64,000 nucleotides of DNA from Rhodocollybia butyracea (lineage: Eukaryota > Basidiomycota > Agaricomycetes > Agaricales > Omphalotaceae). The DNA lies in the NCBI GenBank assembly GCA_015501585.1, contig JADNRY010000015.1:434001-498000 (forward strand), given 5' to 3'. A program made the translations under genes and the position numbers. Positions 57,217 through 64,000 of the stretch are shown here, in pieces. A model generated the notes under the pieces. It worked only from the letters and a program-made list of their open reading frames with translations, searched no databases and was not told the DNA's origin. The first letter of the stretch is position 1. Every line of letters starts with the position of its first letter.

Positions 57217-59034
57217 CTATTCTATAACAGGAGGCCTCAAGACAATCATTCCACCCTGCTGTGAGGATTTCTCGTTCCGTCGAAGAGGTGGCCCTGCAGA
57301 TATAAGCATAGTGGATGAGCCTTGCTGGCTCTCCAAAAATGCAGGCGGTGGAGCATCGTGAGCATCGTGAGCATCCCATCCAGCATGAGCATTGACCAGA
57401 GGTCTTAATCCTGAAACTCCTGTTCCATCACTCTGGGGCTCTTTTCCTTTTCCGGGACGAAGTGGGTTTCTCGATCCTTCATTGAAATTGGCCCATGGAT
57501 CGTATGCTTGCGATTCCAGATCTTTTGCTTTTTCGGTGGGCCGGAGCTCATAGCTCGAACCTAAAGCAGACCTATTCGCTTCCACGTCATCCCCATCTAA
57601 GCTTGAGTCGGAATCTTTTTCGTTATTCCGGATGCTTATATCCAAGTCGGTCCTGACCATGATGAGCGTCGGAGCAACACCCTGTTAGATGTTAAGCATT
57701 GTGTGGTGGTAATGGAACGAGTGTACATACCACAATAACTGTCAGGATAGGCTCTACCCCAGATACCGCATCTGATGCATTTAACCCCAGACAAATCGCT
57801 AATATGATTGGATACAGCACGCCTGATTCAAGGCTAGTGGGATTAAGGGCTTCGGGTTAGTTACCAATCGTGAAGATAGGGCGACAGGGAAAAAACGAAC
57901 ATCATGCTCACGATACCGTTGAGACTCCTATCCTTCATCCCATCTTCTCCCAGAGACTGATGAGTTGCCTTAGATATCCACCAGATTCTTCCCGCTAAAG
58001 TTTGACAGTCAGCGAAGCCACTCTCAATTGTAAACAAATCAGCGAACCTATAAGTCCTGTCAATAGAATGTTTGTAAAGAGGTTTACAGCCAAGAACGAT
58101 GTTGAAATGGCTTGTGCTGCCTTCAGCGAAGCGTTTTGTCCGTCACCTCCCGTGAGGCCATTGAGTAACGTGCTTATGTTCTTCTGTTGCAGCGCTGCTG
58201 CAGCAAGTGCCAGAGCTTCGGTGGAAGCAGAGTAAGAACAGGTGCAAGTCAAGTGAGGAATTATACATACCCGTATTCACGAAAGAAATTATGAAGGGAC
58301 CGATTACAACATACTTCCTTGCACCCCAAACGATGTAACAGCGATATAACTGGGCCATCTTGTCATTATGATAGTCGTAAGAAATTCTTAAAGAACACCT
58401 ACAAGTAGAACATCCGCTACGATGCTGAGACGAGCTTCATATTAGTATGATGGGTGATTGTTTGATGGGTACCACTTACTTTGCCGTCACATAAACTGCT
58501 GCTTCAGCAATTCTGGGACGATGATTGGGATAAGTGTTCGCATGGTATGAGCGAGAATATCACGTACCCAATATTCTCATACGAGACGAAATGACTGTGT
58601 GCTGGATCGGAGAGAGGGTCGCCACCGAATAAGACCGAAAAGAAGAGTATAGTTTCCTGAGTATAACTCAAGATGGCGAGAACTATAGCTGTTGTGGCCA
58701 GCATATAAAGAAGGAGGACTGAGATTTGATAGTAGCGCTTTTGTCCACGTTGCTGAATCTGGAGGTATACATAGAGAGAGAAAAGGATCGTGTATCCACC
58801 TAGTAGGAAAATAGACGGTATTCAATAATGGTCGCAAGTAGTATAACTTGCAAGGATCTGACCATAAAACAAGATAACAAACTGGAATGATATTAATGTT
58901 AATAATGTGTGTGTTTTTTATCCAAGCATTTATCCACTCACAGCCAGCATGGTATAGTCCGGTTTGCTCACAGACAAAAGAAGATCAATAGCCTCTTGAA
59001 CGGCAGAAGGATCTGCAAAGTTTCCAGTAGACAT
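57217..59034 (-). CDS. Multi-pass membrane protein, Agaricomycete family, gene 1
   Basis: About seven predicted membrane spans and a cytoplasmic tail. Start M-S-T-G-N-F-A-D-P-S at 59034. Recognisable parts: Y-Y-Q-I-S-V-L-L-L-Y-M-L-A-T-T-A, L-V-Y-R-C-Y-I-V-W-G-A-R-K, F-L-A-V-N-L-F-T-N-I-L-L-T-G, A-G-R-I-W-W-I-S-K, and A-P-T-L-I-M-V-R-T-D-L-D. These mark a large family of Agaricomycete membrane proteins of unknown role, receptor-like in topology. Seven or eight exons with short introns. The tail contains E-S-Q-A-Y-D-P-W-A-N-F and ends V-L-R-P-P-V-I-E. Fragments of this 3' end recur three times among the secreted-protein genes. Confidence 0.78.
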
Positions 59035-61012
59035 GGCGGGGGGCGCGTTGGGGACTGGACTGAAGCAAGGGTGGAATGAAAGGAAGACCAAGCACCACAC
59101 TTCGAACGCGAGTCTTTAAAACTTCAGGGTACCGCCCTTGCGACATACGATACAAAAATTAACGTTTCGCAAAGCCGTCTAAGGACCTGATTGGCTTAGA
59201 CGAGCGCTCCAACCCTGTTTCAAAATTTGTACAGCGCTGTTGGAACGACGCCCATAAACTACTATCATATCATTGACAGGGCAACCCATGTGCCTCGCTT
59301 GAAATGATGTATGGTTATAAACAATAAACTTACATATATGATAGGGAGCTGGAATGCGACAAACTGATGCCACTGCCATCCCATGGCCGTACTACAAGAC
59401 GGCAAAGAGAAGAAAAGCGAATTGGTCCGTGAGGATCTAGAATGGGATGACTAACCAAGTATTCAACCTAGATACGACTCTACGAGATACGCACCTGGTA
59501 GACGGTGACCGACGCAGCGAAAACTAACGAGTGCCCAGGCGCCCAATAGCGAGCAGCGTCCGGAAAACACGATGCTTCTTTTATGACGCATTATATACGG
59601 TAAAAATAGATCGCAAGAACTGCCACAGAGTTTTGGGTTTTGACAAGGTCATGATTTAGCGCAAGCGTAACGCTATCAACTTCGATACCCAAAAAGGAAG
59701 TACACTCTAGTGAGTCATGAATTTGTAGCGATATCGGTGTCAAGGGGAGAACCACTGCGTTTTTGAGTAGGCTGAGCGAGAGTTTGAGCCACGATGGAAA
59801 CGAAAGCAGAACCAGAGCTCAAACTGGTAATACTTGAAGTGCATATTGTACACCAAAAGTCTTGAGTCGTCCTGAGAATGCAGGCGAGAGTCACAGCAAC
59901 CTCATAAACATCATCCGCGCTGGCCAGCTGAATCTAGGCGAATCCATTAAGTGTGTGACTGAAGAAGGGGGCATTTTTGGAACTTGGATTCGGTGTCACG
60001 AAGGATTTCCGCTTTGAAAAGAGCGAAAAATAATAGTGCAAGGAAGTTGTAAAGAGCTTTTATTCGCGTACGACTAGACATCCCATGAATATCAAGACTA
60101 CGCTCAACGTAGCTGTTGACCAAAAGGAAGGGCTTGTTTGTTGGAACTAAGAGACACGTTAGTACGATGTACAACTAAGCTCAGCCAGAAGTGATGAAGG
60201 CTAAATCATATTACCATACCTAAGAGACACGTTAGTACGATGTACAACTAAGCTATAGGTACAGTATGAGCATAATGGACATAGAGCATAAGTATAATAG
60301 ACATACCTCAGCCAGAAGTGATGAAGGCTGAGGAAAAGAAGGGAACGTCGATACGTACAGTATAAGTAGAAATCCGTATCAGTGAAATAAAAGTTAAAAC
60401 AAATGATAAGAACTCGGGTCTGATATCTACTCGGTATTGGAGCTGTACATACCGGCGGCCATATACCGCGGACCGAATATCCAACATTGTTGTCAAGTGC
60501 CAACATAATTTGGCTTTTGTCGTGCACAGGGCTTATTCAAATAGACATAGGTTAGAAGACCAAGACGTAGGGTACCATGGAATCAACACTTTACCGAGTC
60601 TCGTCAGATAAGAGTTTCGTTCTACTCATTTCCTTCAAATTGTCTTCCAGATACTTATTGCTCGTAGCTATAAAGAGTTTGGGGCTACAAAAGCTCAAGT
60701 TGAGAGGAGAACTTCTCCAGTCCATCGAAAAACAACTCACCTCGAACTTTCAAGCCAGCTGGTGCGAAAGAAGGCGCAAATTGTCACATCACGTGTGTCC
60801 AAGCTAAGATTGAAATCCATTTCCTGACAGATGGTTGTAACCATTTTAGTTCGTACTGATGAGAAATTTACAACGACAAGTAATCCGGTATTCCTAGACG
60901 TCGCCTTCAATATCAATAAACGCAGCAAACCAGTACTAATAGAAATCCTCCCAACTACTCCTTCAAGTTTGTCACATCACCCACCGTCGATGTAACTGGT
61001 GAGGCTATTCTT
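59035..61012. other. Region between the two membrane-protein genes
   Basis: The bases at 59200-59310 match 62870-63050 upstream of the second gene (shared accctgtttcaa, tggaacgac/ctcgaacgac and gaaatgatgta), so both genes were duplicated with their promoters. The segment 60890-61010 is the 3' flank of gene 2. No other gene recognised. Confidence 0.5.
60147..60329. repeat. Interleaved direct repeats (35 bp and 21 bp)
   Basis: A perfect 35-bp repeat lies at 60147-60181 and 60220-60254. A perfect 21-bp repeat, cagccagaagtgatgaaggct (first 20 bases cagccagaagtgatgaaggc), lies at 60182-60202 and 60309-60329. The second set has an inserted block of about 55 bases between its two parts. Confidence 0.85.
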
Positions 61013-62767
61013 CTATTCTATGACAGGGGGCCTCAGGACAAACAATCCACCATTCTGTGAGGATTTCTCGTTTCGTTGAAGAGGTGGCCCCGCAGATATA
61101 AGCATAGTAGACGACCCTTGCTGGCTCTCAGAAAACGCAGGCGGGGCAGCATCCTGAGGACCGTTTCCGGTAAAGGAATGTCGAAAGTTGGCCCATGGAT
61201 CATACTCTTGCGGCTGCGGATTTCTTCTGTTTTTTTCGCTGGGCCGTAGCTCATAAGTCGAACCTAAAGCACTTCTGTCTGCTTCCACGTCATTGTCGCC
61301 ATCATCTGAGCTTGGCTCAGAACGCTTTTCGTCCGGGCTGTTTCGGATGCTTATATCCAGGTCGGTTCTGACCATGATGAGCGTCGGAGCCATGCCCTGA
61401 CAGATACTATTGAGTGGCTGTCTGAAAAAGGAAAGGGGGGTCCGTACCACAATAACCGTCAAAATAGGCTCTACCGAAAATACCGAATTTGCTGCATTCA
61501 ACCCCATACCAATCGCTAATGCGACTGGATACAGCGAGCCCGATTCAAGGCTAATGAACCAAAGCGTTAGCTGCCAATCAAAAAATATCGAGCAAATAGG
61601 GAACCAACGAACATTATAGCCACGATACTAGTGAGACTGTTATCATCGTCATCTGCTCCCAGTGACTGTCGGGTTGCCTTAGATATCCACCAGATTCTTC
61701 CCGCTGAAGTTCGATCATAAGCAAATCCCGTCTTACGGCGCAAATGAACGAACCTATCAGTCCTGTTAGGAGACAATTCGTAAAGAGATTCACGGCCAAG
61801 AACGATGTTGAAATGGCTGATGCTGCCTTGAGCGAAGTGTTGGCTATGATGGTTTCATCGTTCTGCTGTGCCAGGGCTGCAGCAGCAAGTGCCAAGGCTT
61901 GGATAGAAGGATTGTTGAGAATTCATGCAAGTATGTTGAAAAAAATCCTACATACCTGCGTTGGCGATGGAAATTAGGAAAGGGCCAATAATGACATACT
62001 TCCTTGCACCCCAGACAATGTAACAACGATATAACTGGGCCGTTCAATTATAATATTGATCGTAGGAAACATTAAAAGAACGCTTACAAGTAGAGCATCT
62101 GCAATGATACTGGGGCAAGCTTCAAGTTGGTATGATAGATAGTCATTTGCGTGGGGCACCAATACTCACTTTGCCGTTACGTATACAGCTGCTTCGGCAG
62201 TGCTGGGAAGACGATCAGTACTTGTATCGAATGCACGAGAACACTGAGACGCACAATAGAGCATTGTATACACTAAAATGGTGGTACACCGCTGGATCGA
62301 ATAATAAGGCGTCGCCGACGTTGCCATTGATTTCAGCGAATACCACTGCAAACAATAGTAAATTCTCCTGATTATAGGCCAAGATGGCAAGGACTAGGGC
62401 CGTTGTAGCGAGCATATATAGAATCAGGACCGAAATTTGGTAGTAGCGTTTTCGCCCGCGTTGCTGAACCTGGAGATATGCATAAAGAGACAAAAGGACC
62501 GTGTATCCTCCTAGTTGGACATATGTTATTTAGGACTGGTCATAATCGATGTGACCATCATCAAACTTCAAAGTTAGGACTGACCATAAAGCATGACAAC
62601 CCACTGAAAACAATTCGAACGTTAATCTGCGCGGTTCAGAGTAATCTTAATCGACTCACTATTAGCATGATAAAGTCAGGTCGAGTCTCATCAAAAGTAA
62701 GAGCCACAATAACATTATCGACCTGAGACGCGGAAATAACGGTTGAGTTGTCAGTCGAACTCGACAT
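61013..62767 (-). CDS. Multi-pass membrane protein, Agaricomycete family, gene 2
   Basis: Paralogue of 57217-59034 in the same orientation, about 3.8 kb away. Start M-S-S-S-T-D-N-S-T-V at 62767. Parts: Y-Y-Q-I-S-V-L-I-L-Y-M-L-A-T-T-A, L-Y-R-C-Y-I-V-W-G-A-R-K, F-L-A-V-N-L-F-T-N-C-L-L-T-G, A-G-R-I-W-W-I-S-K, S-L-E-S-G-S-L-Y-P-V-A-L, and, after an intron near 61395-61450, A-P-T-L-I-M-V-R-T-D-L-D. The acidic tail has Y-D-P-W-A-N-F and ends F-V-L-R-P-P-V-I-E. Exon joints I followed are in frame. Function unknown. Confidence 0.78.
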
Positions 62768-64000
62768 AACCGGAAGCTCGTCCAGAAGTAGACTGAAAGA
62801 AAAAGAATGAAGGTGGGACCACTAACACGCTGTGAAGGCTTCCAGTCAACATTGACGTTTTCTATCCATCTTGATGAGCGCTCAAAACCCTGTTTCAAGT
62901 TTTGTCAAGCGCCGCTCGAACGACAGACTAGTTCAGGGTTGGACAGGGTTGGACCATGTGTAATCCCAAACTTGATAGGCATCTAATTGAAAAGGCAACC
63001 CAGGCGCTCCCAGGCGCCACCTCCACATGCCTGGCTGAAATGATGTAGAGGAGTCAATTACATTTTGGGAGCTTGACACGAGCAATTTCCAATGCTCGGA
63101 TAATGGTGGGGTTGCATGAGGTTGCATGGTGGGAATTATATGATTGTCCTGCAAGTTGAAGAGGAGAAGCAATCTGAAAGATGTTTTATTTTAGAGGTTG
63201 GTGCTGGTTGGTGGATGTTGGTGGTGGTCAGAAGTAAAGTAAGGTGAGTTCAAGCGCTCAAGGCGCGTGTGATTGAACGTACAGGATGTTATCCACTAAG
63301 TATGTAAAAGAGGTATCGAGTTTCGACGTTCACGAACCATCAAAAGTTGGACTTGCCGCCGGTTGCCTTCAGTTTGCCTTCCTATTTCAGAAATGAGTCA
63401 AGCTAAATTGAACTCGCGGCAGCACTAGCAGCTCAATGCCGCTTACATCCTATGGGCATGGAAATGATACATGAAAGAAGCTAAGTAAGACGCCCATTGA
63501 ACTCCTTGCACTTAAGCTGTAGTTACTTTTAAGCTGCTTATTGAGCTTCATTACTAAACTTAAGTAAGTACTGGCTGGCATTCATGATCAATTCCTATGG
63601 CTGTGTTTCCATAGTTGTCAATTAAGCGCTCACTCGTATTGCTTGTCTCCCGTACCGGATGGGGGCTGGATGGCGGTGTCGTGTATTATCTTCCGCTTTC
63701 AAGTCAAAACCGGTGGTCTAGCAGCTTCTGTCAGTGCATACACCTTCCTCCATGCCCCTCACTGCGTAACTCGAAATTAGGGGTCTACTTTCTTTACTGG
63801 CTTATCATACTAACCAATGATTGTATTTCAAGGATTCCACTTAAAGAAGTCATTCAACTATTCCATACCTTATCCCCAACGCGGCCATGCCCCATAGGTC
63901 CACATCCATAAATTGCATGCATTCACATAAACTTAGGGTTATATAATATGAGCAATCAAATTGAACTTTAAAGCAAAGGAACGATTTTAAGCTAGGGGTT
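62768..64000. other. Right-end region upstream of membrane-protein gene 2
   Basis: Contains the duplicated promoter block (62870-63050). Beyond 63100 no gene is recognised up to the window end; the last part is AT-rich. Confidence 0.4.

Overview
The window is nuclear DNA of a filamentous basidiomycete, most likely an Agaricomycete and probably an Agaricales. The evidence is short GT-AG introns (about 45-65 nt) in almost every gene, a FunK1-type fungal kinase relic, multi-pass membrane proteins with the GRIWWISK and APTLIMVR motifs familiar from Agaricomycetes, and typical fungal housekeeping genes. The species cannot be named from sequence alone.

Left part (1-26 kb) is mostly ordinary gene space. 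In order it holds a tandem pair of mitochondrial proline dehydrogenase genes (the left copy, cut by the window edge, is broken), a short-chain dehydrogenase, a FunK1 kinase pseudogene, BCP1 divergent from CAND1 over a 103-base promoter, ribosomal protein L19 (eL19), relics of the L19 and dehydrogenase genes, a HAL4/HRK1-type Ser/Thr kinase, a small conserved protein, the ESCRT ATPase VPS4 with an inferred 7-nt microexon, and a MYND-finger protein.

Middle part (26-39 kb). From 26.4 to 32 kb lies an accessory block built from a roughly 2.1-kb segmental duplication. It carries a six-cysteine secreted protein, two copies, each with its own inactivating lesions, and a family of small single-span membrane proteins with His-rich tails, four copies of which at least three look broken. 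A purine-cytosine (NCS1) permease and the ADE8 GAR transformylase follow on the same strand, both concerned with purines.

Right part (39-64 kb) is the most unusual region. A two-exon secreted-protein family is repeated: four apparently intact genes plus one tail relic. The copies share a TATA promoter, intron position and a G-N-C-x-D-Y-V motif. Truncated 3' ends of a multi-pass membrane protein gene lie among the copies in convergent orientation; two full-length genes of that membrane family lie at 57-59 and 61-63 kb. Two separated halves of an AIM9-like phosphotransferase gene are embedded in the array. A 5'-truncated Tad/I-group LINE (endonuclease, reverse transcriptase, RNase H, zinc knuckle) has inserted into one array unit and is flanked by a 14-bp target-site duplication.

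The best candidate for an undescribed system is this amplified convergent pair of secreted NCxDYV protein and membrane protein. Several single-base lesions sit in homopolymers, including one in the essential L19 gene, so some frameshifts may be assembly errors.
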